The notes beneath the pieces are model-generated. The model did not search any database and was not told the origin of the DNA. It saw only the letters and a program-made list of their open reading frames with translations. Position numbers and translations under genes: made by a program. This document shows, piece after piece, positions 16,603 through 25,516 of a stretch of DNA of 64,000 nt. The first letter of the stretch is position 1, and the number at the start of each line of letters is the position of its first letter. The stretch comes from Aeromicrobium sp. PE09-221 (GTDB taxonomy: Bacteria; Actinomycetota; Actinomycetes; Propionibacteriales; Nocardioidaceae): positions 62,001 through 126,000 of the forward strand of contig NZ_MIJB01000019.1 of the NCBI RefSeq assembly GCF_002174305.1, given 5' to 3'.

Positions 16603-17846
16603 ACGCACCCCTTCCCCGTACCTTCGATCCGACGGCCGTCGGTCCGCTGCAGAACTGCCGTGTACTGGATCTGAGCCGTCTCGTCTCGGGCGGGCACTGC
16701 GGCATGGTGCTGGCCGACCTGGGCGCCGACGTGGTCAAGGTCGAACGGCCCGACGGTGGTGATGAGCTGCGGGGCGGGCGCATCGCCGGTGTTGCTGCCT
16801 TCTGGACCGTCTACAACCGCAACAAGCGGTCGATCAGCCTGAACCTGAAGTCCGAGGAGGGGCGTCAGCTGCTCCTCAGTCTGGTCCGTGACGCCGATGC
16901 ATTGCTGGAGAACTTCCGGCCCGGCACTTTGGAGAGGCTCGGTCTGGGTCCCGATGTGCTGCTCGAAGCCAATCCACGTCTCGTGATCACCCGGATTTCG
17001 GGTTGGGGGCAGACCGGGCCGTACTCCCAGATGCCGGGCTTCGGCACCCTCGCCGAGGCGGTGTCCGGGTTCATGTATCGCAATGGCTTCGCGGATCGCC
17101 CCCCGGCGCCGCCGCCGACGGCATTGGCGGACATGGTCGCCGGTCTGTACGCGGCTACGGCCACGGTGGCGGCGGTGCTCCACGCACGTGAGGGCGGTGC
17201 CGGACAGACGGTCGACGTCTCCTTGTTCGAGCCGCTGGCCTCGATCATGGGCCCGGATGCGCTGCTCGATCAGCTGGGCCATCTGCCGACACGCGGCGAA
17301 GGGACGCGTGCCTCGTCGGTCAAGGGCGTCTTCCAGACCGCCGATGACAAGTGGCTGGCGCTGTCGGCGGGCGCCGAGCGCATCGTGAAGAGCCTGTTCG
17401 CAGCGATCGGCGAGTCCGAGGCATTGGACGATCCCCGGTTCAGCGAGTATCAGTCGAGGCTCGATCACCGGTCGGAGATCAACGCGATCATCGGCCGGTG
17501 GGTTGAAGCGCGGACCTCGGCCGAGGTGATGGGGACCCTGCGCGCTCAAGGGGTCACGATCGCCCCCGTGCTGTCGATGGGCGAGGCGCGGGAGGATCCG
17601 CACTTCATCGCTCGTGAGGTATATGTCGATGTTCCGGGCCGGGAGGGGGAGCCGGAGACCGTCGCGATGCACAATGTCGTGCCACGGATGTCCGGGACGC
17701 CCTCTGGACTGCGCCGCCCGGCGCCTCTGCTGGGGGAGCACAATGCCGCGGTGCTGGCGGAGCTCGGCTTCTCGGAGGAGGACCTGCACGAGCTGGTCAA
17801 GCGCGGCGTGATCGGCGAAGCCCCGGCGGAGGTTGGACATGCCTGA
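16599..17846 (+). CDS. Class III CoA-transferase (CaiB/BaiF family)
   Basis: A 415-residue family III acyl-CoA transferase. N-terminal RVLDLSRLVSGGHCGMVLADLGADVVKVERP is the hallmark. The catalytic aspartate is D178 in ALADMVAGL, and GVFQTADDKWLAL and RAQGVTIAPVLSM lie further on. It moves CoA from a donor such as succinyl- or acetyl-CoA to a free carboxylic acid. Followed directly by a CitE-like lyase, it would activate the substrate of that lyase, as in citramalate or malate CoA-transferase/lyase pairs. Start overlaps the cyclase stop (ATGA). Confidence 0.9.
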   Translation: MNAPLPRTFDPTAVGPLQNCRVLDLSRLVSGGHCGMVLADLGADVVKVERPDGGDELRGGRIAGVAAFWTVYNRNKRSISLNLKSEEGRQLLLSLVRDADALLENFRPGTLERLGLGPDVLLEANPRLVITRISGWGQTGPYSQMPGFGTLAEAVSGFMYRNGFADRPPAPPPTALADMVAGLYAATATVAAVLHAREGGAGQTVDVSLFEPLASIMGPDALLDQLGHLPTRGEGTRASSVKGVFQTADDKWLALSAGAERIVKSLFAAIGESEALDDPRFSEYQSRLDHRSEINAIIGRWVEARTSAEVMGTLRAQGVTIAPVLSMGEAREDPHFIAREVYVDVPGREGEPETVAMHNVVPRMSGTPSGLRRPAPLLGEHNAAVLAELGFSEEDLHELVKRGVIGEAPAEVGHA

Positions 17847-18702
17847 TCGTGAGCTGGCGGACGGCTGGCGGTCGATGCTCTATGTCCCCGTGAACCGTGA
17901 GCGGTTCGTCCGTAGCGCGGTATCGGCCGGGGCGGATGCGGTCATCCTCGATCTGGAGGACGCGATCCCCGCTGAGCATAAGGATGCGGGACGGGAAGCG
18001 CTTGCTGAGGCGGTGGCGACGCTGCGGACCGGCCCGGCCTCGGTGCTCGTCAGGGTCAATCGCCCGTGGATGGCGATGCTCTCGGACCTCCGGGCCGCAG
18101 TAGGCGCCGGGGTCGACGGGGTGATCGTCCCCAAGAGCGACGATCCGGCGGTGGTGCGCACGGTGGACGAGGTGCTGAGTGAGCTGGAGGCGGGCCGAGC
18201 CTCTGGGCCGACGCAGGTGATCACGCTGATCGAGTCGGCGCGGGGGGTGCGCCGGATCGATGAGATCGTGGCGGCCAGCGAGCGGGTGATCGCGGTGTCG
18301 ACCGGCATCGGCGACCTCAGTATCGACTTGGGAGCCTCGCCCGACAGCGCGGCGATCAGCCATGCCTTCAACGAGGTCGTCCAGGCGACCCGAGCGGCAG
18401 GCCGAACACCCCTCGGTCTCGCGGGGCTTATCGTGTCCTTCGCCGATATCGACGCGTTCCGTGCTCTGGCCGCGCGTTCCCGTGCGCTGGGCAGCACCGG
18501 GGGATCGTGTATCCATCCGCGGCAGGTCGAGGTGCTCAACGAGGTCTTCGGGGTGAGCGCAGAGGAGATCACCGAGGCGCGACGGCTGGTGGCGGCCTAC
18601 GAGGAGGCCGCCACCGAGGGCCGCGGTTCGGTCATGGTGGGCGACACCTTCATCGACAATGCGAATTACCAGCACGCCCGGAGGCTTCTCCGGGAGGCGT
18701 GA
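17839..18702 (+). CDS. CitE-like acyl-CoA lyase (HpcH/HpaI aldolase family)
   Basis: A 287-residue TIM-barrel lyase. LDLEDAIP at 37-44 carries the Mg-binding acidic pair. VLVRVNRP, GVIVPKSD and LIESARGV follow in the expected order, and the C-terminal GSCIHPRQVEVLNEVF is the usual CoA-lyase ending. Relatives cleave citramalyl-, malyl- or 3-hydroxyacyl-CoA to acetyl-CoA or pyruvate plus a keto or aldehyde fragment. With the CoA-transferase upstream it makes a two-step activation/cleavage route. Overlaps the CoA-transferase by 8 nt, with GGAGG before the ATG. Confidence 0.88.
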   Translation: MPDRELADGWRSMLYVPVNRERFVRSAVSAGADAVILDLEDAIPAEHKDAGREALAEAVATLRTGPASVLVRVNRPWMAMLSDLRAAVGAGVDGVIVPKSDDPAVVRTVDEVLSELEAGRASGPTQVITLIESARGVRRIDEIVAASERVIAVSTGIGDLSIDLGASPDSAAISHAFNEVVQATRAAGRTPLGLAGLIVSFADIDAFRALAARSRALGSTGGSCIHPRQVEVLNEVFGVSAEEITEARRLVAAYEEAATEGRGSVMVGDTFIDNANYQHARRLLREA

Positions 18703-18711
18703 ACGCGTGCC

Positions 18712-19488
18712 TCACTTGGGAGGCATGCGGATGGCGCCGTCGACGCGCACGGTCTCGCCGTTCATGTAGGAATTGGTGACGCATTCGAGCACCATGCTGG
18801 CGAGCTCCTCGGGGCGTCCGAGGCGCTTGGGGAAGTTGACGGACTCGCCGAGCTTGGCCTTGAAGGCCTCCGCCTGCTCGCCCTCGCCGTAGATGGGGGT
18901 GTCGATGAGGCCGGGGGCGACGGTGTTGACGCGGATGCCGGAGGCGGCGAGGTCGCGTGCCGCGGGGAGGGTGAGGCCGACGATGCCGCCCTTGGACGAC
19001 GAGTAGGCGGCCTGGCCGATCTGCCCGTCGAAGGCGGCGACGGAGGCGAGATTGCAGATCGCGCCGCGCTCGCCGGACTCCAGCGGCTCGTTGCGGGAGA
19101 TGGCGGTGGCGGCGAGGCGCATCGCGTCGAAGGTGCCGATGAGGTTGATGGAGATGACCTTCTTGTAGGCGTCGAGGTCGTGCGCGGACTCATAGGTGCC
19201 GTCGCGACCGATGGTGCGCTGCGCCCAGCCGATGCCGGCGGAGTTGACGAGCACGCGCAGGGGAGCGAGCTCCTCGGCGGCGGCGATGGCGGTCTTGATC
19301 TGCTCGGTGTCGGTGACGTCGACGCGGATGAACACGCCGCCGATCTCCTGCGCGAGCGCCTGGCCCGCGTCCTCATTCAGGTCGGCGACGACGACGAGCG
19401 CGCCCCGCTCATGCAGCTGGCGCGCGACCGCCGCGCCGATACCCGATGCGCCGCCGGTGACGATGGCCGATGCTCCCGCGATGTCCAT
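18712..19488 (-). CDS. SDR oxidoreductase, 3-hydroxyacyl-CoA dehydrogenase type II-like
   Basis: A 258-residue short-chain dehydrogenase. NAD-binding TGGASGIG is at 12-19, NSAGIG near 87, and the catalytic Ser-Tyr-Lys is seen in [10 protein letters not shown]...AAYSSSKGG. The overall sequence resembles the HSD17B10 group, which oxidises 3-hydroxyacyl-CoA or hydroxysteroids. It is convergent with the lyase gene (9 bp apart), so it is not in that operon. The exact substrate is unknown. Confidence 0.88.
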   Translation of the reverse strand: MDIAGASAIVTGGASGIGAAVARQLHERGALVVVADLNEDAGQALAQEIGGVFIRVDVTDTEQIKTAIAAAEELAPLRVLVNSAGIGWAQRTIGRDGTYESAHDLDAYKKVISINLIGTFDAMRLAATAISRNEPLESGERGAICNLASVAAFDGQIGQAAYSSSKGGIVGLTLPAARDLAASGIRVNTVAPGLIDTPIYGEGEQAEAFKAKLGESVNFPKRLGRPEELASMVLECVTNSYMNGETVRVDGAIRMPPK

Positions 19489-19741
19489 GTGACTCCTCGA
19501 ATCCGTGATGTGGGCACTGTCCTAGGGCAGTCTCGCACGGACCTGAGGCGAAGGTGGGATCGTGTCCCTTCGTCCCCGACGACGGAGATCCTCTTTGCGA
19601 TCGATCCTGGACGTGGACGAGCTCGCTGTTCGGGGAGCATCTCTAGAGTGCCGCGAAGCTACCGTGCGAAATCGACGATGTCGACGTCGGGTCGGACTGA
19701 CGGGAAGCCGGACTCGATCGTCCCAGGCCCAAGGGCTGACA
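19489..19741. other. Gap with no supported gene
   Basis: About 250 bp between two minus-strand genes. I see no RBS-led frame with family-like sequence. It presumably holds the SDR promoter and any terminator for the enoyl-CoA hydratase-like gene, but neither is clear. Confidence 0.5.
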
Positions 19742-20398
19742 TCAGAGCGCGCCATCGGTCAGCTTCGCCACGGCGTCGGTGTACATCGTCGACTTGATCG
19801 CGGCCAGAGTGTCGGGGTGCTTGCCGGTGTATGGGGCGACCCGTGAGATCGCGGCCTCGACCAGGTCGCTCGCCGGTGTGATTCCGTCGACTAGGCCGGC
19901 TGCCACCGCGCCCGGCCCGGGGAAACGACGGCCCGTCGTCATCGAGTTTGTGGCCGCCTGGGGCGTCAGCTTGGCCTGGATCAGCGCAGCCATGCCTGGG
20001 GTGAACGGGATTTGGATATCGACCTCGGGGAAGCAAAAGTAGCCGCGGTCCTCGCGCATGACCCGCCAGTCGTGGGCGATTGCGAGCATGGCGCCGCCGC
20101 CGAACGCATGACCGTTGACGGCCGCAGTCGTTGGCACCGGCAGGGTCAGAATGCGGGCGAGGAGAGCCTCGATCCGGGCGGTATAGGAGCCCAGCTGGTC
20201 CATGTGGTCGCTCAGCCAGTCCAGGTCGAGCCCATTGGAGTAGAACTTTCCACCGCCGATCGTCACCAGCGGCGCGGGCTCGGCAACGACCACGTCCAGC
20301 GCTTCCTCGAAGGCGTCGAGCCACGTCGGGCTGAACCGGTTCTCGCCGTCTCCGAGATCGAGGACGTGGATACCGTCATAGGGTCTCAGCGTGGGCAT
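19742..20398 (-). CDS. Enoyl-CoA hydratase/isomerase-like protein (short)
   Basis: A 218-residue crotonase-fold protein. The oxyanion-hole segments are GGGKFYSNGLDLDWL near 48-62 and NGHAFGGGAMLAIAHDWRVM near 95-114. The usual catalytic glutamates of true hydratases are not obvious, and the short length resembles delta3,delta2-enoyl-CoA isomerases. It is the last gene of a TetR/OYE/SRPBCC operon and begins at the stop of the SRPBCC gene upstream. Substrate unknown. Confidence 0.82.
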   Translation of the reverse strand: MPTLRPYDGIHVLDLGDGENRFSPTWLDAFEEALDVVVAEPAPLVTIGGGKFYSNGLDLDWLSDHMDQLGSYTARIEALLARILTLPVPTTAAVNGHAFGGGAMLAIAHDWRVMREDRGYFCFPEVDIQIPFTPGMAALIQAKLTPQAATNSMTTGRRFPGPGAVAAGLVDGITPASDLVEAAISRVAPYTGKHPDTLAAIKSTMYTDAVAKLTDGAL

Positions 20399-20872
20399 TC
20401 AGCGCACCTCCCGTGCGGCTCGGCTCGTCTCCGCTGCGACGGCTCGCTTCTCGACGGTGCGCAGCGTCAGCCGGAAGGCGATGGCGAGCGTCGTGTAGAG
20501 CCACTGGTTCCACAGAACGCGAGGCTTGCGACGTATGCCGAGCCGAGTGGTCCAGGTGACCTTGGTGCCGCCCGGGACCTCGAGGAAGTCGACCTGGCCG
20601 TAGTCGTGGTCCATCGGCGGCCGCGCGGCGATGATCTTATAGTTCATGCGTGTTGGCCGAGCGAATCCGACGATCTCCTCGGTGAAGCCGAGCAGCGGCC
20701 CGCAGTCGACTTCGCGCACGGCATCGAGCCCATTCTTCTCGGCGGAGCCGTGCTTGCTGAGAGCGCAGGAGCGGACGCCGAACACGTCCGACAGCCGCTC
20801 GTGGTCGGTGAACGCCTCGAAGACGACGTCGCGCGAGGCCGGGACGACCCGGGTAACGGTGAGGGTACGCAT
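20399..20872 (-). CDS. SRPBCC (START-like) ligand-binding protein 1
   Basis: A 157-residue protein of the SRPBCC/polyketide-cyclase fold (ASRDVVFEAFTDHERLSDVFG, then LEVPGGTKVTWTTRLGI). These proteins bind hydrophobic ligands in a deep cavity. It overlaps the stop of its paralogue by one base (TGATG) and shares the ASR/API..VF(D/E)..TDHERLSD pattern with it. The pair looks like a tandem duplication. Role in the operon unknown. Confidence 0.75.
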   Translation of the reverse strand: MRTLTVTRVVPASRDVVFEAFTDHERLSDVFGVRSCALSKHGSAEKNGLDAVREVDCGPLLGFTEEIVGFARPTRMNYKIIAARPPMDHDYGQVDFLEVPGGTKVTWTTRLGIRRKPRVLWNQWLYTTLAIAFRLTLRTVEKRAVAAETSRAAREVR

Positions 20873-21327
20873 CACTTGCCCTCGCGTTCCGCGCGAGTGA
20901 CTGAACGCTTCTCGACCTGGCGCAGCACGGTCTTGAAGACCATGGTGAACATCGCTTTGAAAACGGGGTCGATGCGTCCGCCGAGGAGGTCCACCGAGAA
21001 GACGGTGGTCCAGTGGACTCGTGTGCCACCGGGCACCTCGCTGAACTCGACGCGCCCGAGGTCGTGTCGCGCCTTCGGGAAGGACCAGGTGATCCGGTAC
21101 TCCATCAGGTGCGGTCGCTCGAAGGCGGTGATCTCTTCCTGGAGCTGGATGAGGGCAGCATTGAGGCGGCGGACCGCCCCCAGGCCGTTCTTCTCGGTAC
21201 GGCCAGGCGTGGTGACCTTCGAGGAGATGGCCATCGGCAGGTCCGAGAGGCGCTCGTGGTCGGTGTACTCGTCGAAGACGATAACGATCGGCGCGGGGAT
21301 GGTCTTCATGAGAGAGATGGTCTGCAT
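20872..21327 (-). CDS. SRPBCC (START-like) ligand-binding protein 2
   Basis: A 151-residue SRPBCC-fold protein (APIVIVFDEYTDHERLSDLP, SEVPGGTRVHWTTVFSV, FKTVLRQVEKRSV). Clearly homologous to the next gene downstream, with the same TDHERLSD, VPGGT(K/R)V.WTT and VEKR landmarks, so the two arose by duplication. It lies 15 bp after the flavin oxidoreductase. I infer a shared, probably steroid- or polyketide-like ligand, without direct evidence. Confidence 0.75.
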   Translation of the reverse strand: MQTISLMKTIPAPIVIVFDEYTDHERLSDLPMAISSKVTTPGRTEKNGLGAVRRLNAALIQLQEEITAFERPHLMEYRITWSFPKARHDLGRVEFSEVPGGTRVHWTTVFSVDLLGGRIDPVFKAMFTMVFKTVLRQVEKRSVTRAEREGK

Positions 21328-21342
21328 CGCTGGTACTCCGGG

Positions 21343-22623
21343 TCAGGCGCGCTGGGGGCGCAGGCTCTCGAGGCCGTTGTGGAGGAGGTACTGGCTTACG
21401 TTGAAGGCCGGATGCCGGTCGGGTGCCGGCTCTTTGCCGTTGCCCATCCGCCACAACTGGACGCTGTAGTGGGTGATCTCCGTAATGTTGTCGAGCAAGC
21501 GGATGCCAGTGCGGTGGGGTACGACGACACTGTCGTCGGCAGTGCCGGCCAGTAGTTCGGCTGGAAAGTCGGGCTGGACACACAATGGTCGGCCCAGGCC
21601 GACCAGATCGATGGCGCCCGACTGCAAAGCCTCGACCATGCCGTCAGCGGTACGGAACCCACCGGTCAACATGAGTGGCAGGTCGGGCAGGTCGGCGCGA
21701 ACCCGCTCGGCGTACGCCATGAAGTAGGCCTCGCGCTTGCGGGTGCTCTCCTTGAGAGAGTCATCGACGCCGAGCATGGCCGAGGTCGTGTAGGTGCCTC
21801 CGGAGACCTCCAGCAGGTCGATGCCCTCCTCGGCGAGCTTGTGCACAACCTCCAGGGACTCGTCCTCGGAGAATCCGCCCTTCTGGAAGTCGGCGGAGTT
21901 GAGCTTGATCCCGACCGGGACGTCGACGCCGACCTCCGCTCGGATAGCGCGGACGATCTCAAGCACGAACCGGTGTCGCTTCTCCGGCGTACCACCCCAA
22001 TCATCGGTGCGCTGGTTGGACAGCGGCGAGAGGAACTGGCTGATCAGGTAACCGTGGGCACCGTGTATCTGGACACCATCGAAACCGGCCTCGGTCACCA
22101 CGGCGGCGGCGGTCGCGAAGCGGCCGATGATCTCCTGGATCTCGGCGGCCGTCAGTTCGCGCGGCTTTGCGAAGAGCTTCGCGCCGCCCGGCAGCGCGAT
22201 CGCCGAAGGTGCCACCGGGTGCATCCCGACAGTCCGTGGGATCTGACGACCCGGGTGGTTGATCTGGACCCACGCCTTGGAGCCGCCAGCCCTGGCGGTC
22301 TCTGCCCAGGCGACCAGATCATCGAGGTCGCGATGGTCCTCGACCACGACGTTGCCCGGCTCGCCGGTCTGGGTGCGGTCCACCATGACGTTGCCGGTGA
22401 TCGACAGGCCGACACCGCAGTGGGCCCACCGGGAGTAGAGGTTCCGGATCCGGGTGCCCGGCGAGAAGTCCTTGCGGCCCAAGCCTTCGCTCAGGGCAGC
22501 CTTGACCAGCCGATTGGGGATCACGAACCCGTTGGGCAGCTCAAGAGGCTGGGCCAGCGCTGATCGATTGGCCGCGTTAGTCGACTCGCCAGATGCGGCA
22601 GTCGCGGCAGGGACACTGGTCAT
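21343..22623 (-). CDS. NADH:flavin oxidoreductase, old yellow enzyme family
   Basis: A 426-residue FMN TIM-barrel ene-reductase. Landmarks are LPNGFVIPNRLVKAALSEG at the N-terminus, QINHPGRQIP, GFDGVQIHGAHGYLISQFLSP, NQRTDDWGG and LTGGFRTADGM with GLGRPLCVQPD, the standard FMN and active-site stretches. There is no C-terminal Fe-S/FAD domain, so it is the short OYE type. It would reduce an activated C=C bond. It starts inside the TetR stop (ATGA) and leads the SRPBCC-SRPBCC-ECH genes. Confidence 0.9.
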   Translation of the reverse strand: MTSVPAATAASGESTNAANRSALAQPLELPNGFVIPNRLVKAALSEGLGRKDFSPGTRIRNLYSRWAHCGVGLSITGNVMVDRTQTGEPGNVVVEDHRDLDDLVAWAETARAGGSKAWVQINHPGRQIPRTVGMHPVAPSAIALPGGAKLFAKPRELTAAEIQEIIGRFATAAAVVTEAGFDGVQIHGAHGYLISQFLSPLSNQRTDDWGGTPEKRHRFVLEIVRAIRAEVGVDVPVGIKLNSADFQKGGFSEDESLEVVHKLAEEGIDLLEVSGGTYTTSAMLGVDDSLKESTRKREAYFMAYAERVRADLPDLPLMLTGGFRTADGMVEALQSGAIDLVGLGRPLCVQPDFPAELLAGTADDSVVVPHRTGIRLLDNITEITHYSVQLWRMGNGKEPAPDRHPAFNVSQYLLHNGLESLRPQRA

Positions 22624-23270
22624 GGGTCGCTCCTTGGGGTGGCTTCTCGGGACGGAAGGGGAACGGCTAGGACCGCGCGCACGGCCGCCTGCAATCGCGC
22701 TTCAGCTGCCTCGTCGACCTCACCCTCCTCGACAAGCTTCCGGCGCAGGATGCCGGTGGGAAGGTCCACCACACAGACCGCGATCGCGTCAACCGCGACT
22801 CGGTCGCTGCGGCCCCACACGCCCTGGGCCAGGTCGATCAGCAGGTTCACGAAGCGCTTCTGGACCGCTTCCAGCTCCGCCTCGGTATCGGGCGGCAGGT
22901 CGTCGGAGAACAACTGGTCGCGACGTTGAGCGAAGAACAATCGAGCGCTGATGGGAAAACGGCGGACGAACTCGACGGGTGCGAGCGCCGCGGCGATCAC
23001 GGCGGCGACGCCCTCATCGTCGTCCCGTGGATGGCGGGAAACGGCATGCAGGGCCTCGACGATTTGATCACCGAGGCGTGACCAGGCGCGCAGCCAGAGC
23101 TGTGCAAGCAGCTGATCCTTCGAACTGAATGCGTGGTAGATCGTGCCATTCGATGCGCCAGTCGCGGAGGCCAGAGCGCGCAGCGTCAGTCCAGCTGGAT
23201 CGCCGCTGGTGACGATCTGTTCCGCTATGTCGAGGAGCTCATCGAGGGTGTGCAGTCTGCGGCGAGCCAT
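22620..23270 (-). CDS. TetR-family regulator of the OYE operon
   Basis: A 216-residue regulator. The helix-turn-helix is at about residues 8-52 (GLTLRALASATGASNGTIYHAFSSKDQLL), and a helical ligand domain follows with LPTGILRRKLVEEGEVDEA. It is the first gene of the minus-strand operon and overlaps the flavin oxidoreductase by 4 nt, so it probably autoregulates the set. Start at MARRR (23270) is preferred; a TTG three codons upstream is possible. AT-rich DNA just upstream (23275-23310) carries repeated AGCAA and CTAG elements that may be its operator. Confidence 0.85.
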   Translation of the reverse strand: MARRRLHTLDELLDIAEQIVTSGDPAGLTLRALASATGASNGTIYHAFSSKDQLLAQLWLRAWSRLGDQIVEALHAVSRHPRDDDEGVAAVIAAALAPVEFVRRFPISARLFFAQRRDQLFSDDLPPDTEAELEAVQKRFVNLLIDLAQGVWGRSDRVAVDAIAVCVVDLPTGILRRKLVEEGEVDEAAEARLQAAVRAVLAVPLPSREATPRSDP

Positions 23271-23279
23271 GACAAGCAA

Positions 23280-24060
23280 TCTAGTAGAGCAAGTGATCTA
23301 GATCAACCGGTCTACTTGTGCGGTGCGCCATATCCCTCTGGCGGGGGCAGGAGAGTCAGTGCGGTCCTGCGCTTCCTGCTCTGACGGCCTTGGCGACGGT
23401 CGGAGGAACGCTTTTCTGCGGGAATGCTGGCAAATGTTGAGAGTTGCCGGAAGGCAATGGGAGGTATCTTGACTGGTCAGAGACGTTTTCGGGGCGTGCT
23501 CGTGGCTTACCGCGGTCGCGTTTGATCAGTATTTCTCGATCTGATCGAACTGGGGCTTATGTGAACGGGTCTATGTGCGCTGTAGCGCTGTGGGCCGCAC
23601 GCCGTGAAGGGCTCTGCTGGACTTGGTGTCGTGGCTGAGAGGGCGGTGAGCGAACGCCAACTGGAAGTGCCTCGTTGGATTGGTGCAGATTGCCCGGACC
23701 GGTCATGGCAGGATGAGACTCATAAGCTCTCGACCTGTGCTCTGGCGAACCGGGGCCTGGTTGGTTGTGGGTTGACGCGAAGGGATCTGGAGCGCGGAAA
23801 TCACGGCTGCTGGCGAGTACTGCCTGGGGCACGGGACGTAGCGGGCTCGCGCCGAGTCGGTGAAGCCACGTAGCGCGAACTCGGTTCGGCCTAAGCGTCG
23901 GACGCGTCGCGTTACTTCGGATACTGTTGTACCTGGTCCGCGCCGGACCGTGGTTCGGCGAGAGCGCGGACCAAGGCGTCCAACCGGTGGTGATCTCCTC
24001 CTCGGGCGATTCCTTAGCGGTGATGAGCCGGCTCTCCTTGCCTCCGAGAGGGAGCAAGGT
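23280..24060. other. Gap with no supported gene
   Basis: About 780 bp. Open frames exist on both strands but none has an RBS, family-like sequence or the third-position GC bias of the neighbours. The left end is the promoter/operator area of the TetR gene. The rest may be decayed upstream sequence of the pseudogene that follows. Confidence 0.5.
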
Positions 24061-24880
24061 GCCTTCGGTGAGATCGCCAAGAGTAATCCTCTGCCGGCTC
24101 CTGGGCAGATGATCCGGGAGGTCCGTGTCGACTGGATGCGTCACTATGCAGTGCTGTTTGAAGATCCGTATGCACTGATGCGGGCGCAGCCGGTGGTCGT
24201 TCCCAAGCGGCTCACCGAAGCGCATCAGGTTGCCCGGGAGTATCGGGACGCGCCGGACTTCCCCTGCGTGTCCAAGGCGCATCTGGGGCGCGCCGTCCGG
24301 GTCGTGCACGCCTTGGCTCTGGCGCTGAAGGACGTAGGGATCCAGTTGACGCTCGATCCTGGTCGCGGGCCGCAGCGGTTCACTGCTCGACTGGGCTCGT
24401 GGAGCGAGTCGTTCCAGATCCTTGAGCGTCCAGGAACCGGGGGTGAGCGGATGCCCTACAGCTACCGAGGTTCTCAAGGCCAACACCTTCCGGCATGGCT
24501 GGCGACGGCGGACACAGTTTGTCGCCACGGGGAAATTGGCCATCGACATTTCGGTCCCATCTACGACCGACCGACCGGAATGCGGGCTCGCATCGGGGGT
24601 ACGACGACCCGAGCGCTTGGAGACATACTGCCCGAGTGGTTCGTCAGATCCGGTGTGCACTCCGGTTGCGCGAGCTCCTCGACCAAGCGCAAGAGCGATG
24701 CGAGGAACTCGCCGACATTGACTGGCAGCACGCGTTCGACGAGGCTACAGTACGAGCGAGCCGAATCGGTCGAAGGCTCTGGCTAAGTGGGCGGCTGCAT
24801 GGCGTCAATGGTCCGACCAGGTGGCCTACCTGGACGAACTGACGGCGCGTTCTCCGCTTGATCATACTAGGGCGGTGCGT
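24060..24880 (+). pseudogene. Frameshifted remnant of a conserved hypothetical gene
   Basis: Good protein-like segments occur in order but in different frames: VVVPKRLTEAHQV, then HLGRAVRVVHALALAL and RFTARLGSWSESFQI (24200-24425); PTATEVLKANTFRHG and FVATGKLAIDISV (24455-24560); VVRQIRCALRLRELLDQAQ with ERCEELADIDWQHAFDEAT (24640-24750); and KALAKWAAAWRQWSDQVAYL (24773-24830). This order suits a family of long hypothetical proteins I recall from actinobacteria and proteobacteria, of unknown function. At least three frame changes separate the pieces. Confidence 0.55.
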
Positions 24881-24888
24881 TGCCGAGT

Positions 24889-25194
24889 TCAGCTCGCGAC
24901 CAGGGTGGTGACCTTGGCGAGTTCGTCGGCATGTAGGTCGCGCTCGACCTCAAGGTCGTAGTCGGTCTGAATGTTGATCCAGAACCGGTCGTCGACGCCG
25001 AGAGCCTTCGACAGGCGCAGGGCGGTGTCGGTGGTGATGGCGCGCTTGCCACGCACGATCTCGCTGATCCGGGTCTGGGGGAGGCCGGTAGCCTGGGCGA
25101 GGCGGTACTGCGTGATGCCCAGCGGCTCCAAGAACTCGGTCAGCAGGATCTCGCCCGGGGTGATCGGGTCGTGCGCCTTCGTTGTGGTGGCCAT
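24889..25194 (-). CDS. higA: HigA-type antitoxin
   Basis: A 101-residue XRE-type DNA-binding antitoxin of the HigA/VapI family. It opens with DPITPGEILLTEFLEPLGITQ. The helix-turn-helix covers about residues 26-70 (YRLAQATGLPQTRISEIVRGKRAITTDTALRLSKALG), and FWINIQTDYDLEV is the usual end of the domain. It would neutralise the toxin encoded 21 bp upstream and repress the pair. The order toxin-then-antitoxin is that of higBA. Confidence 0.9.
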   Translation of the reverse strand: MATTTKAHDPITPGEILLTEFLEPLGITQYRLAQATGLPQTRISEIVRGKRAITTDTALRLSKALGVDDRFWINIQTDYDLEVERDLHADELAKVTTLVAS

Positions 25195-25215
25195 GATCGT
25201 CTCCCTCCTCGTGTG

Positions 25216-25496
25216 TCAGTGGTAGTCGGTGATCTCGACACCGGTCGGGCCGCTGTCGGTCCAGACGAAGCAGATCCGGTATCGGTCGTTGATGCGGATG
25301 GAGTGCTGGCCGGCGCGGGTCCCGATCAGCTTCTCCAGGCGATTGCCGGGTGGCACCCGCAGGCTGTTCAGTTCGGATGCCGCGTTGAGGAGGCGGAGCT
25401 TCTTCTGCGCGGCGCGTTGCAGTTCGGGTCCGAGGGCTCGGACATGTTCGCGGTTCCAGACCTTCTCCGTGTCGGTGTTCTTAAGGACCGGATCAC
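25216..25496 (-). pseudogene. higB: HigB-type toxin gene, probably frameshifted at codon 5
   Basis: From KNTDTEKVWNREHVR to the end (RLEKLIGTRAGQHSIRINDRY, ICFVWTDSGPTGVEITDYH) this is a RelE-fold HigB toxin. The natural start appears to be GTG at 25496, with AGGA 7 nt upstream, giving VIRS as in family members. The next bases are TTAAG where TTCAAG would give VIRSFKNTDTE, so one base seems lost and the frame breaks. A TTG at 25503 is in frame with the toxin body but touches the AGGA, so it would initiate poorly and alter the N-terminus. Toxin activity is doubtful. Confidence 0.65.
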
Positions 25497-25516
25497 AAAG
25501 CAATCCTAACGCCTGA

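Noticed and set aside
23860-24786. One intact 308-residue gene on the plus strand
   Set aside because: Only its middle looks protein-like; related segments continue in other frames, so the open frame is accidental and the locus is better read as a pseudogene.
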